From Deltaproteobacteria bacterium (GTDB taxonomy: Bacteria; Desulfobacterota; UBA8473), in NCBI GenBank assembly GCA_030643245.1, contig DAOWME010000024.1:1-20172 (forward strand): a stretch of 20,172 nt of DNA, given 5' to 3'. The position numbers and the translations under genes are program-made. Positions within the stretch are counted from its first letter, which is position 1. Every line of letters begins with the position of its first letter. The notes under the pieces were generated by a model. It worked only from the letters and a program-made list of their open reading frames with translations, did no database searches and was not told where the DNA came from. This document shows positions 1-7,434 of this stretch, piece by piece.

Positions 1-180
1 GGACGAGGCCGAAATAACTTCCTTAAGTTGGCGTTCAGATTTAGGTTAGATTTGTTTGATCTGAAAGCGCAAAACCGCAGGAATAGTCTGACCTATTTCG
101 AGGATTTTGTGCTTGAAGATCGGGCAAAGATGGCCTGAAGATGAGATGCACAAATGGGGGAGTTATTTCAGCCCCATCCC
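1..180. repeat. MITE-like repeat, copy 1 (left end just outside window)
   Basis: This stretch aligns along its whole length with 8037-8218; by hand I count about 23 differences in 181 aligned positions, mostly transitions, plus one gap. Its ends are inverted copies of each other: GGACGAGGCCGAAATAACTT at 1-20 against AGTTATTTCAGCCCCATCCC at 161-180. It contains no plausible gene. The left boundary and any target duplication on that side lie outside the window. The deoB start is only 50 bp to the right. A non-autonomous miniature transposon is the simplest reading; a structured 5' leader shared by two genes is the alternative. Confidence 0.75.
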
Positions 181-230
181 TTATCTGTGCTGTAGCGTAT
201 TGGGGCGTAGAGGGGATAAAATTATTTGAA

Positions 231-1427
231 ATGTCCATAAATGGCATAAAAGAACGCGTGATCCTTATAGTGCTGGACAGTGTCGGCATTGGAGAACTTC
301 CCGATGCGGAGGATTATGGGGATCTGGGGAGTAATACCCTCGGGAATATTGCTGGGGAATTGGGCGGGTTGAATCTCCCTAATCTGGAGTCTATGGGTTT
401 GGGATTGATTGAGGATATAGAGGGGTTAAGAAAAGACGTTAGCCCTACGGCATCTTTCGGGAAGATGTCGGAGGCCTCTAAAGGGAAAGACTCCACTATA
501 GGGCATTGGGAGCTGTCCGGACTCATTCAGGATATTTCTTTTCCGGTATTCCCCAACGGATTTCCGGAGGAAGTCATTGAAAAGTTCAGGAAAGCGACCG
601 GTCTGGATGTGATTGGAAACTTCCCGGCTTCAGGCACGGAGATCCTCAAAGACTTGGGAGAAAAGCATATAAAGACCGGGAAACCCATAATATACACTTC
701 AGCCGATAGCGTTTTCCAGATTGCGGCCCACGAGGATGTTATCACGCTGAATAGACTCTATGAGATATGTCGAATGATGAGGAAGATCCTCAATCCTTAT
801 CGCGTTTTGAGGGTTATAGCCCGTCCCTTTATCGGTAGGCCCGGTGATTTCAGAAGGACCAGGGCAAGGAAAGATTACTCAATGCCGCCTCCCGGCCGTA
901 CGGTTTTAGATATTTTAAGAGCGGCCGGTCTTCCGGTGGTAGGTATAGGTAAAATCGGTGACATATTTGCGAATAGGGGGTTAAGTAATTCCATCCCTAC
1001 TGATGACAACCGTGATGGAATGGTAAAGATCACTAACGAGATGAGACGAATGAGAAAGGGTTTGATCCTTGCGAACCTGATCGACTTTGACATGGTATGG
1101 GGACACAGGAACGATGTCGATGGGTATGCCAATGGGCTGAGTGAATTTGACACTAACATTACCATGATCTTGGGGATGTTGACGGATAGTGATCTCTTGA
1201 TTATTACCGCTGATCACGGATGCGACCCTACAATGCCGGGTACAGATCATACGAGAGAATATGTTCCGCTGTTGGTATATAACCCATCGTCTATAAGGGG
1301 GAGGGATCTGGGTATTCGAGATACCTTCGCTGATGTTGGGCAGACTATAGCTTCAGCATTCGGTGTAAGTCCTTTGGAAAATGGGACGAGTTTTTTGGAC
1401 CAAGTCATTACCCCGAAAAACGCTTGA
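231..1427 (+). CDS. deoB: Phosphopentomutase
   Basis: The product interconverts (deoxy)ribose 1-phosphate and (deoxy)ribose 5-phosphate, linking nucleoside salvage to the pentose phosphate pathway; it is cytosolic and Mn-dependent. It is 398 aa, the normal length for the bacterial enzyme of the alkaline-phosphatase superfamily. Visible motifs are the N-terminal metal motif LDSVGIGELPDA (Asp16), the GKDSTIGHWE loop with the catalytic phospho-threonine (Thr89), a cap domain in the middle, and a C-terminal metal motif ADHGCDPTMPGTDHTREYVPLL with its Asp and His ligands. I chose ATG 231 because it gives the family's usual N-terminus; the longer frame open from 141 would begin inside the repeat. 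A purine-rich stretch (gagggg, about 209-214) lies rather far upstream, so the start is only moderately sure. The gene seems to stand alone, with no other nucleoside-salvage gene beside it. Confidence 0.93.
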   Translation: MSINGIKERVILIVLDSVGIGELPDAEDYGDLGSNTLGNIAGELGGLNLPNLESMGLGLIEDIEGLRKDVSPTASFGKMSEASKGKDSTIGHWELSGLIQDISFPVFPNGFPEEVIEKFRKATGLDVIGNFPASGTEILKDLGEKHIKTGKPIIYTSADSVFQIAAHEDVITLNRLYEICRMMRKILNPYRVLRVIARPFIGRPGDFRRTRARKDYSMPPPGRTVLDILRAAGLPVVGIGKIGDIFANRGLSNSIPTDDNRDGMVKITNEMRRMRKGLILANLIDFDMVWGHRNDVDGYANGLSEFDTNITMILGMLTDSDLLIITADHGCDPTMPGTDHTREYVPLLVYNPSSIRGRDLGIRDTFADVGQTIASAFGVSPLENGTSFLDQVITPKNA

Positions 1428-1452
1428 CTCCGGTTGTGGTCTGTTATAAAGT
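1424..1452 (+). promoter_or_regulatory. Possible sigma70-type promoter for the GntR gene
   Basis: TTGACT (1424-1429), overlapping the deoB stop codon, is followed after 17 bp by TAAAGT (1447-1452). TATAAA at 1445 would leave only a 15-bp spacer. Downstream, AAATTGTATT occurs twice in direct orientation (1463-1472 and 1475-1484), just before the ribosome binding site. This could be an autoregulatory operator. All of it rests on sequence resemblance alone. Confidence 0.3.
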
Positions 1453-1503
1453 GTGGCATTATAAATTGTATTCCAAATTGTATTACCATCTGGAGGGCAG
1501 TCC

Positions 1504-2193
1504 TTGAGTAATAGTTCCTTTGAGTTTAAGTTGTTGGTAAAAAAGGGAGAATCCATTGAGAAATCCGTATACAAGTTCTTTAGAAAGGCCGTATTTTCCG
1601 GTTACTTTCAGCCTGGCGAGAGATTGATAGAGTCCGCGTTAGCGGAAAGACTCAATATAAGTCGTACCCCCCTGAGGGAGGCCATAAAACGTTTGGAGAC
1701 TGAAGGTCTTGTCAAGATAACCCCCAATAAGGGGGCGACCGTGTTAAAATCATCACCCGAGGAGATAGAAGAGATGTATTTTATAGCCGGTGTACTTGAG
1801 GGCCTGGCTGCCTATCTGAATGCGGAGAGCCTCTCAAAAGAAGACATCGAAAAGATGAGGGAGATAGAGGTTGTCCTGGAGGATGAAGAATGCCAGAGAG
1901 ACTACGAGAGGTGGCTCAGGTTAAATGTTGAATTTCATAACACGTATATCTTGGGAAAGAAGAAGTCTCTCCTCACAAGGCTATTGGACCAGAGGACAAA
2001 ACCTTTGGGGAGATACTGGTACCTGGGTTGTACTAGCCCCGGGATGTTGGACTCATGTATCTCCGGGCATAGAAATATCCTTGAAGCCTTTTCCAGGAAG
2101 GACGCGGAAGCCGCGAGGAAAGCCGTTGAAGAACATCTATTTGACGTGGGCAGATTAATGAGGAAACATCTGGGGAGGATTTTTGTGATATGA
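1504..2193 (+). CDS. GntR-family transcriptional regulator, FadR/FCD subfamily
   Basis: A 229-aa DNA-binding regulator. Residues about 16-82 form a winged helix-turn-helix with the typical GntR core (RLIESALAERLNISRTPLREAI, then a wing at LVKITPNKGATV). Residues about 86-220 form an all-helical FCD ligand domain. The usual metal/ligand positions appear as Asn141/His145 (LNVEFH), His189 (SGHRNI) and His211 (EEHLFDV). FCD regulators typically sense small organic acids or acyl-type metabolites. The start is a TTG with GGAGGG 6-7 bases upstream; no ATG fits, since the first internal Met is residue 91, after the DNA-binding domain. It is read in the same direction as the dehydratase/reductase genes that begin 121 bp downstream, so control of those genes is a reasonable inference. 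The ligand is unknown. Confidence 0.9.
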   Translation: MSNSSFEFKLLVKKGESIEKSVYKFFRKAVFSGYFQPGERLIESALAERLNISRTPLREAIKRLETEGLVKITPNKGATVLKSSPEEIEEMYFIAGVLEGLAAYLNAESLSKEDIEKMREIEVVLEDEECQRDYERWLRLNVEFHNTYILGKKKSLLTRLLDQRTKPLGRYWYLGCTSPGMLDSCISGHRNILEAFSRKDAEAARKAVEEHLFDVGRLMRKHLGRIFVI

Positions 2194-2257
2194 TTTCTCG
2201 ATTTTTCAGCAGAATGGTGGCAAAGGAGGTGATAAACGCAGACTGACGTAGAGATTG

Positions 2258-2276
2258 CGGAAAAGTATTATTTCCG
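2258..2276. promoter_or_regulatory. Short dyad upstream of the first reductase/dehydratase gene
   Basis: CGGAAA (2258-2263) and TTTCCG (2271-2276) form a perfect 6-bp inverted repeat with a 7-bp AT-rich centre. It sits in the 121-bp gap between the GntR gene and the first BcrC-like gene. An operator for the adjacent regulator is possible; a dyad this short could be chance. Confidence 0.25.
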
Positions 2277-2314
2277 GAAGGAAACTAACGAGGTGAGTGA
2301 GGAGGTAGAATTTT

Positions 2315-3454
2315 ATGGAAGAGATAATGAAGGGGTTCGTTAAATATACATCAGATCCTTATAGCGCCATTGAAGAATGGAAAGAGAAGAATCAGAAGAA
2401 GGTTATCGGTATATTCCCTATGTGGTTGCCGGAGGAGATAGCACATGCCGCCGGGATGCTCCCCGTCGTTATGTGGAGGAGTAATGAGGCCATTACCTGG
2501 GGATATGCGCATGTGCCTCCTTATAATTGCCCGATGAACAAAAGCGTTGTGGATGACGCTGTCAAAGGGAAGCTGAAGTTCATGGACGGCATGGTCTTCT
2601 TAAGGGAATGCCTGCAATCCCAGGAAGTTCCCTTTATCATAGAAAATAATATGCCGCCGGCTTTTGAAGAATATCTTTATATGCCGCCAATATACCACGC
2701 CAGTAACGCTGACCTGGAATTCACAAGAGGTGAATTGGAGAGGCTGAGAAAGAGTCTTGGGGAGTTCGGCGGGGAAGAGATAACGGATGAGAAGTTGAAT
2801 GAGAGCATTCGTATCTACAACAAAAATCGCTCTTTGCTCAGGAGATTATATGATATAAGGAGAAAAAAACCTGGGATCATGCCGGCAAGGGATATACTCA
2901 AGGTCGTGTGGTCGAGTATGTTGATGCTGAAAGAGGATCACAATAAACTGCTCGAAGCCCTGATCTCACGGTTGGAGAATAATGGGTATGAGCCGGTGAA
3001 GGGGAAGAAGGTCTTCCTCTCCGGATGTCTTTGTATCCATCCCCAGGTCGAACTCCTCGACATGATAGAAGACCTTGGGATGATCCCTGTGGACGATGAT
3101 ATCTATGTCGGATACAGATATTTTGCAAATGACGCAGAGATAACGGATGACCCCATAGGGGCGCTGACGGAACGTCACTTCATCAAGACCCCGGTAGACC
3201 CTGCAAGGGGAGAGGTTGAGGTGAACTGGGGGAAGGAGCTGGTAGACAAAGTAAAGAGACTCAACGCTGACGGCATTGTAACCCTGATGACCAAGTATTG
3301 TCCTCCCCACCTTTGCTATTATCCGGATGTCAAAACGGTGTTGGCAGATGCTGGTATTCCCGAGGTCCTCGTAGAGATAGAGCATGAGATTATCTCATAC
3401 GAGGGCGTGAAAACGAGATTGCAATCCTTCAAGGAAATGTTAGGGGGTGTATAA
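2315..3454 (+). CDS. BcrC/HgdB-type subunit of a 2-hydroxyacyl-CoA dehydratase or class I benzoyl-CoA reductase (pair 1)
   Basis: A 379-aa member of the 2-hydroxyacyl-CoA dehydratase D-component family, iron-sulfur proteins that take low-potential electrons from an ATP-driven activator and pass them to an aryl- or acyl-CoA. Six cysteines are shared with the paralogue at 4987: Cys72 (PYNC), Cys99 (ECLQ), Cys238 and Cys240 (SGCLC), and Cys329 and Cys334 (KYCPPHLCYYPD). These include the likely 4Fe-4S ligands. The start has GGAGGT 8 bases upstream. The next gene begins 1 bp after the stop codon, so the two are translated together. The size (about 43 kDa) and the order, short subunit first, match bcrC-bcrB of class I benzoyl-CoA reductase better than the usual dehydratase order. 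The substrate cannot be read from the sequence. Confidence 0.85.
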   Translation: MEEIMKGFVKYTSDPYSAIEEWKEKNQKKVIGIFPMWLPEEIAHAAGMLPVVMWRSNEAITWGYAHVPPYNCPMNKSVVDDAVKGKLKFMDGMVFLRECLQSQEVPFIIENNMPPAFEEYLYMPPIYHASNADLEFTRGELERLRKSLGEFGGEEITDEKLNESIRIYNKNRSLLRRLYDIRRKKPGIMPARDILKVVWSSMLMLKEDHNKLLEALISRLENNGYEPVKGKKVFLSGCLCIHPQVELLDMIEDLGMIPVDDDIYVGYRYFANDAEITDDPIGALTERHFIKTPVDPARGEVEVNWGKELVDKVKRLNADGIVTLMTKYCPPHLCYYPDVKTVLADAGIPEVLVEIEHEIISYEGVKTRLQSFKEMLGGV

Positions 3455-3455
3455 G

Positions 3456-4724
3456 ATGGGTACAGAATATAAAATAAACAAGCTTGACACTTCAGGGGTA
3501 GGCCCCCTCGTCGACAAACATTGGAATGAACTTCGGGAAGCAAAAGATAAGGGCATGAAGATAGCATGGTGCTCGGGCCCCATGTTCATATACCCATATG
3601 CCACTCCGAATATAGCGTCACATTTTATGGCAGGATATGCGGCTTACTGTGGTGGAAGAGGGATGGCCGATGAAGTCCTCGAAGCTGCCGAGAGATTTGG
3701 GGAGATGAGGGATACGTGTTCCTATCACCGCCTCCATACGGGGATGGCTGCAATGATAATGAACGACTGGCCGGTAAGCAATCCCCAGGTGATCCTCCCC
3801 ACTCCCGATTTGCTTATCGGTGGTAGGTTCTGCACGGAGATGTCTCATTATATGGAGGCGATTCACCGGAGGTTCGGCATGAAAACTGTGACAATCGAGC
3901 TACCATCGGCCCGTTCCAGGGACGACCTGCCGAGGTTAGAGAAGTTCGTAACCAACCAGGTCAAGGAGACCCTTATCCCCGCCATAGAGGAGGTGAGCGG
4001 CAGTAAGTTTGACGAGGAAAACATGCGGAATATCTTTAGGTCGTGGAAAGAGGCCTGTATAATTCGGAATAAGTGCTGGGAGTTCTTTAAGAGAAAGCCC
4101 AGCTCCTGGACGCTCTGGGATTACGGCGTTAGTATAGCCCCGATATTTTATGCAATGGGTAAACCTGAAAGCCTCGAATATTACCAGGACCTCTTGAAGC
4201 AACTGGAAGAGAGGGCAGAAAAGAATATCTATGCTGTTCATCCTGACGGGGAGAAATATCGTCTATACTGGGACGGATGGCTCCCCTGGTCATTCCTGGG
4301 AAAAGTCATCCGTATCATGATACCTTACGGTGCAATTCCTATTGCCGGGAGGTATCCATGGGAGTTCTTCTCTCACCCTGATGATATAGACCCGGAAGCC
4401 GATGATATCATCCACGAGTGGATAAGACTGATCTACACAAGCCCAAATACCTTGTCTTATTACGATGGGCCGTGGGGAGGGCAAGATAAAATCGAGGAGC
4501 TCATAGAGACGTATTCTATTGACGGCATGCTCTTCTTCTCATCGAAGACTTGCAGGATGTGGAACCTGGGTCAACAGGAGATCATTGACAATATAGAGAA
4601 AAAATACGGTATCCCTGGGGTTGTTATCGACGGAGATATGATCGATTCTACCATGTTCGCTGAGGATCAGATGCGAACGAGGATAGAGGCGCTGCTCGAG
4701 ACGATCGACGCAAGAAGGAAATAG
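3456..4724 (+). CDS. BcrB/HgdA-type subunit of a 2-hydroxyacyl-CoA dehydratase or class I benzoyl-CoA reductase (pair 1)
   Basis: The 422-aa partner of the preceding subunit, in the same family. Three cysteines conserved with the paralogue at 6129 are the likely 4Fe-4S ligands: Cys88 (DTCSYHRLH), Cys126 (GGRFCTEMSHY) and Cys366 (SSKTCRMWN). The tryptophan-rich segments SWTLWDYG and YWDGWLPWSFLGK are also shared and may shape the acyl-CoA site. I chose ATG 3456 (MGTEYKIN) over an in-frame GTG at 3447 because the paralogue begins MGVEYKVN and the G-rich run at 3441-3447 is well placed as a ribosome binding site. In known systems this subunit and the BcrC-type one form a heterodimer that needs an ATPase activator; none is encoded in this window. 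Confidence 0.85.
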   Translation: MGTEYKINKLDTSGVGPLVDKHWNELREAKDKGMKIAWCSGPMFIYPYATPNIASHFMAGYAAYCGGRGMADEVLEAAERFGEMRDTCSYHRLHTGMAAMIMNDWPVSNPQVILPTPDLLIGGRFCTEMSHYMEAIHRRFGMKTVTIELPSARSRDDLPRLEKFVTNQVKETLIPAIEEVSGSKFDEENMRNIFRSWKEACIIRNKCWEFFKRKPSSWTLWDYGVSIAPIFYAMGKPESLEYYQDLLKQLEERAEKNIYAVHPDGEKYRLYWDGWLPWSFLGKVIRIMIPYGAIPIAGRYPWEFFSHPDDIDPEADDIIHEWIRLIYTSPNTLSYYDGPWGGQDKIEELIETYSIDGMLFFSSKTCRMWNLGQQEIIDNIEKKYGIPGVVIDGDMIDSTMFAEDQMRTRIEALLETIDARRK

Positions 4725-4986
4725 TCGGCGACTATGAACTTACATATAGGCCTTTGAGAAAAGAGCGAGACAGGGGTGTTGACTTGATAGTATAGGAAAT
4801 CCCATTTTTTAGTCAATTATATCAATTAGTTCCTGACTATGTGTGCTAGCCACTCACAGCTATTAAGCTGGTAAGCCATTAAGCTAATAAGTCGAACAGC
4901 CTCAACGGCTCAACAGCTAACAGCTAACAGCCAACAGCTCGCCCGAAGGGCGTTAACTCGAAGAAGGCCAAGGAAAGGGGAGTAAT
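4725..4986. other. 262-bp gap with dyads, heptamer repeats and a hairpin
   Basis: No gene is visible. The left part carries nested inverted repeats: TTGACT (4779-4784) with AGTCAA (4811-4816), and ATAGtatAGGAA (4787-4798) with TTCCTgACTAT (4830-4840). The right part is a degenerate AACAGCT-type tandem array (separate entry). CGCCC-GAA-GGGCG (4940-4952) forms a tight hairpin with no T-run after it. The ribosome binding site of the next gene, AGGGGAG, follows at about 4976. The gap separates two paralogous operon pairs and could hold a second promoter, but I see no convincing one. Confidence 0.5.
4855..4939 (+). repeat. Degenerate AACAGCT heptamer tandem repeat
   Basis: Four head-to-tail heptamers (AACAGCT, AACAGCT, AACAGCC, AACAGCT) occupy 4912-4939. 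To their left is a longer zone of related words (CACAGCTATTAAGCTGG, GCCATTAAGCTAAT, GAACAGCC, CAACGGC). The array is noncoding and lies between the two reductase/dehydratase gene pairs. Slippage-generated short tandem repeats are the simplest explanation. Confidence 0.65.
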
Positions 4987-6129
4987 ATGGAAAAGGCATT
5001 GAGTAAGATAGTAGAGGTCACATCGGACCCCTACGCCTACGTTGCCGGATTGAAAGACCGCACGCAAAAGAAGATCATCGGGTGCTTCCCCATGTATGTT
5101 CCGGAAGAGATCGTCCACGCGGCCGGTTTGATCCCGGTGGTAATATGGAGGGGCAATGAGTCCGTAACATGGGGGCACGCCCACGTTCCGGCTTATGATT
5201 GCGGCATTACCAGGAGCTTCGTAGATGATGCGGTAAGGGGAAAGCTCAGTTTTATGGACGGGATGGTCTTTCATGTAAGGCAATGTCTCCAGGTTGGAGA
5301 GTTCCCTCTTATAATGGAGAGAAACGTCAAACCGGCTTACCAGAAGATCTTGTATCTACCCCCTATCTATAAGGGTGATTCAATTAAATCGTTCCTACTG
5401 GGTGACCTGGAATCCTTCAAGGGATCATTGGAGGACTTTACCGGCAAGAAGATAAGCGATGACAACCTCAAGGAGAGTATCGAAATATATAATGAAAACC
5501 GCAGTCTCCTGGAAAGGGTTTACGAAATACGGAGAGAAAAACCAGAGATACTGAGGGCAAGAGAGGTCATGCAAATTGTATGGTCGAGCATGTTGATGCT
5601 CAAGGAAGACCATAATGAACTGCTGAGAGAGCTCATCAACGGCATGGAAAAAAAGAGTGTAGAACCCAAAAAAGACAGGATCAAGGTTATCCCGGTTGGC
5701 TGTCTATGCCAGACCCTGCAATTCGACATCCTCGACATTATAGAAGATCTGGGCATGATCATTCCTGATGACGATCTCTACGTGGGTTCGAGATACTTTG
5801 CAAATAAGGTCAACCCTAATGGCGATCCCATCGAGGCGCTGGCCGATCGTTATCTTGTCAAAACTCCCCTCTGCCCCACCAAGGGAGTATGGGATATAGA
5901 TTGGGGGGTCGAGGTCATAAAGCAGATGAAGGAGAATGATGCCAAGGGTATCATAAGTATACGAGTGAAGTACTGTCCTCCTCACACATGTTATTATCCC
6001 GACTTCAAAAGCAAGATGGTGGAGGAGGGTGTGCCCGAGGTGATGATAGAGATGGAACATGAGATCATCTCCCTGGAAGGGGTAAAGACGAGGTTGCAGT
6101 CATTTGTGGAGACAATAGGGGGTGTATAA
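4987..6129 (+). CDS. BcrC/HgdB-type subunit of a 2-hydroxyacyl-CoA dehydratase or class I benzoyl-CoA reductase (pair 2)
   Basis: A 380-aa paralogue of the gene at 2315, collinear from end to end. It keeps all six cysteines: Cys72 (AYDC), Cys100 (RQCLQ), Cys239 and Cys241 (VGCLC), and Cys330 and Cys335 (KYCPPHTCYYPD). Long stretches are identical or nearly so, such as VVWSSMLMLKEDHN against IVWSSMLMLKEDHN. Differences cluster between residues 100 and 160 and in 270-300 (for example VNPNGDPIEALADRYLVKTP), where substrate or partner contacts might differ. The stop codon shares one base with the next start (TAATG), so translation is coupled. It was probably produced by tandem duplication of the C-B pair followed by divergence. 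Its exact reaction is unknown. Confidence 0.85.
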   Translation: MEKALSKIVEVTSDPYAYVAGLKDRTQKKIIGCFPMYVPEEIVHAAGLIPVVIWRGNESVTWGHAHVPAYDCGITRSFVDDAVRGKLSFMDGMVFHVRQCLQVGEFPLIMERNVKPAYQKILYLPPIYKGDSIKSFLLGDLESFKGSLEDFTGKKISDDNLKESIEIYNENRSLLERVYEIRREKPEILRAREVMQIVWSSMLMLKEDHNELLRELINGMEKKSVEPKKDRIKVIPVGCLCQTLQFDILDIIEDLGMIIPDDDLYVGSRYFANKVNPNGDPIEALADRYLVKTPLCPTKGVWDIDWGVEVIKQMKENDAKGIISIRVKYCPPHTCYYPDFKSKMVEEGVPEVMIEMEHEIISLEGVKTRLQSFVETIGGV

Positions 6130-7391
6130 TGGGCGTAGAATATAAGGTAAATCGGCTTCGAGCAACAGGCAATATCAGGCCGCTGGTTGACAAACACTGG
6201 GGCGATCTGAGGGCAGCCAAGGAAAGAGGAGAGAAAGTTGCGTGGGCGTCAGGCCCCAGTTTCATGTTCCCTTATTCTATGGGCATGAAATGCCATTTTA
6301 TGGCAGGGTATGCATCGTACGCCGGCGGTATAGGGGCCGCGGATGAACTTTTGAGGCTGGCGGAGACGACAGGGGATCTTCCTGAGACATGTTCTTATCA
6401 CCGGCTTCACATGGGGTTGGTGGAGGCTATCAAGAAGGGGGTGCCCATAAAGGAGCAGGCAATACTCCCCTTGCCGGATCTGCTGATAGCCGGACGCTAC
6501 TGCACTGAACAGTCTCATTATTCTGAGAGCTTTTACAGAAGGATGGGACTTCGCATTGCTCCTCTCGAGCTTCCGTTCGTCTTTAATAAGGAAGATCGGC
6601 CCAGGATTCGAGAATTCGTTTACAGACAAATTGTGGAAAACGTTATACCAAACCTTGAAGACGTATGCGAAAAGCCTTTTGATTATGACAGGCTGAGTGA
6701 AATCCTGAGTGTGCTTAAGAAGACAGCCACTCTAAGAAACGAGTGTTGGAAGTTTCTGGCCACGAAACCCGCTACCTGGACACTCTGGGATTATGCCGTG
6801 AGCATGGCCCCTGTTATCTATATGATGGGAGACCCGGCAGGCATACCGTTCTACGAAGACCTCTTGAAGGAATTAAAGGAAAGGCATGAAAAGGGTATTC
6901 CGGCATTGGCCCCGGAGGGGGAAAAGTATCGCATATACTGGGATGGATGGATCCCGTGGGCCTTCCTGGGAAAGTTTATGCGAAAGTTCACTCCGCACGG
7001 CGCTGTTTGCCTGTGCGGGAGGTACCCGTGGGAGATGTTTCCTCATCCTGAACTTATCGACCCGGAACATCCTCTTGATACTGTTGTGGATTGGGTGTAC
7101 GGGGAGGAAACGGGCCTGGCCTGTCACATGGCCCCAAAGGGATCTATTGAGATGATAGGCGAGCTGATCGAGGAATATTCGATCGACGGGTTGGTCATGT
7201 TCTCCTCCAAGTCATGCAGGATGTGGAACCAGTCCCATCTCGATCAAATAGACGCCCTCGACAAGAAGTACGGCATCCCGGGGGTCGTAATTGAGGCTGA
7301 TATGATCGATCCCGAAATGGTCCAGGATTCTCAGATAGACACGAGACTTCAGGCCCTGTTCGAGACTATAGACGGGAGAAGAAGGAGGTAA
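6129..7391 (+). CDS. BcrB/HgdA-type subunit of a 2-hydroxyacyl-CoA dehydratase or class I benzoyl-CoA reductase (pair 2)
   Basis: A 420-aa paralogue of the gene at 3456 and partner of the subunit encoded just before it. The three putative cluster cysteines are kept: Cys88 (ETCSYHRLH), Cys125 (AGRYCTEQSHY) and Cys363 (SSKSCRMWN). The Trp-rich core motifs TWTLWDYA and YWDGWIPWAFLGK are also kept. It has extra cysteines the first copy lacks, such as Cys294 and Cys296 (AVCLCGRYPWE). In a bcrCBAD-type operon the ATPase genes would come next. Here a PHP-domain gene follows instead, so the electron-activating ATPase must come from another locus if the enzyme is active. Confidence 0.85.
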   Translation: MGVEYKVNRLRATGNIRPLVDKHWGDLRAAKERGEKVAWASGPSFMFPYSMGMKCHFMAGYASYAGGIGAADELLRLAETTGDLPETCSYHRLHMGLVEAIKKGVPIKEQAILPLPDLLIAGRYCTEQSHYSESFYRRMGLRIAPLELPFVFNKEDRPRIREFVYRQIVENVIPNLEDVCEKPFDYDRLSEILSVLKKTATLRNECWKFLATKPATWTLWDYAVSMAPVIYMMGDPAGIPFYEDLLKELKERHEKGIPALAPEGEKYRIYWDGWIPWAFLGKFMRKFTPHGAVCLCGRYPWEMFPHPELIDPEHPLDTVVDWVYGEETGLACHMAPKGSIEMIGELIEEYSIDGLVMFSSKSCRMWNQSHLDQIDALDKKYGIPGVVIEADMIDPEMVQDSQIDTRLQALFETIDGRRRR

Positions 7392-7434
7392 CTGAGGGAA
7401 TGGTCATGTTGGCGCCTGTAGATTCACTGCTTAT

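Noticed and set aside
141..230. Longer N-terminus for deoB from ATG 141
   Set aside because: It would begin inside the repeat copy and add 30 residues with no family resemblance; ATG 231 gives the normal phosphopentomutase N-terminus.
4855..4939. CRISPR array
   Set aside because: The units are 7 bp in direct tandem without spacers, so this is a simple tandem repeat. No cas gene is present.
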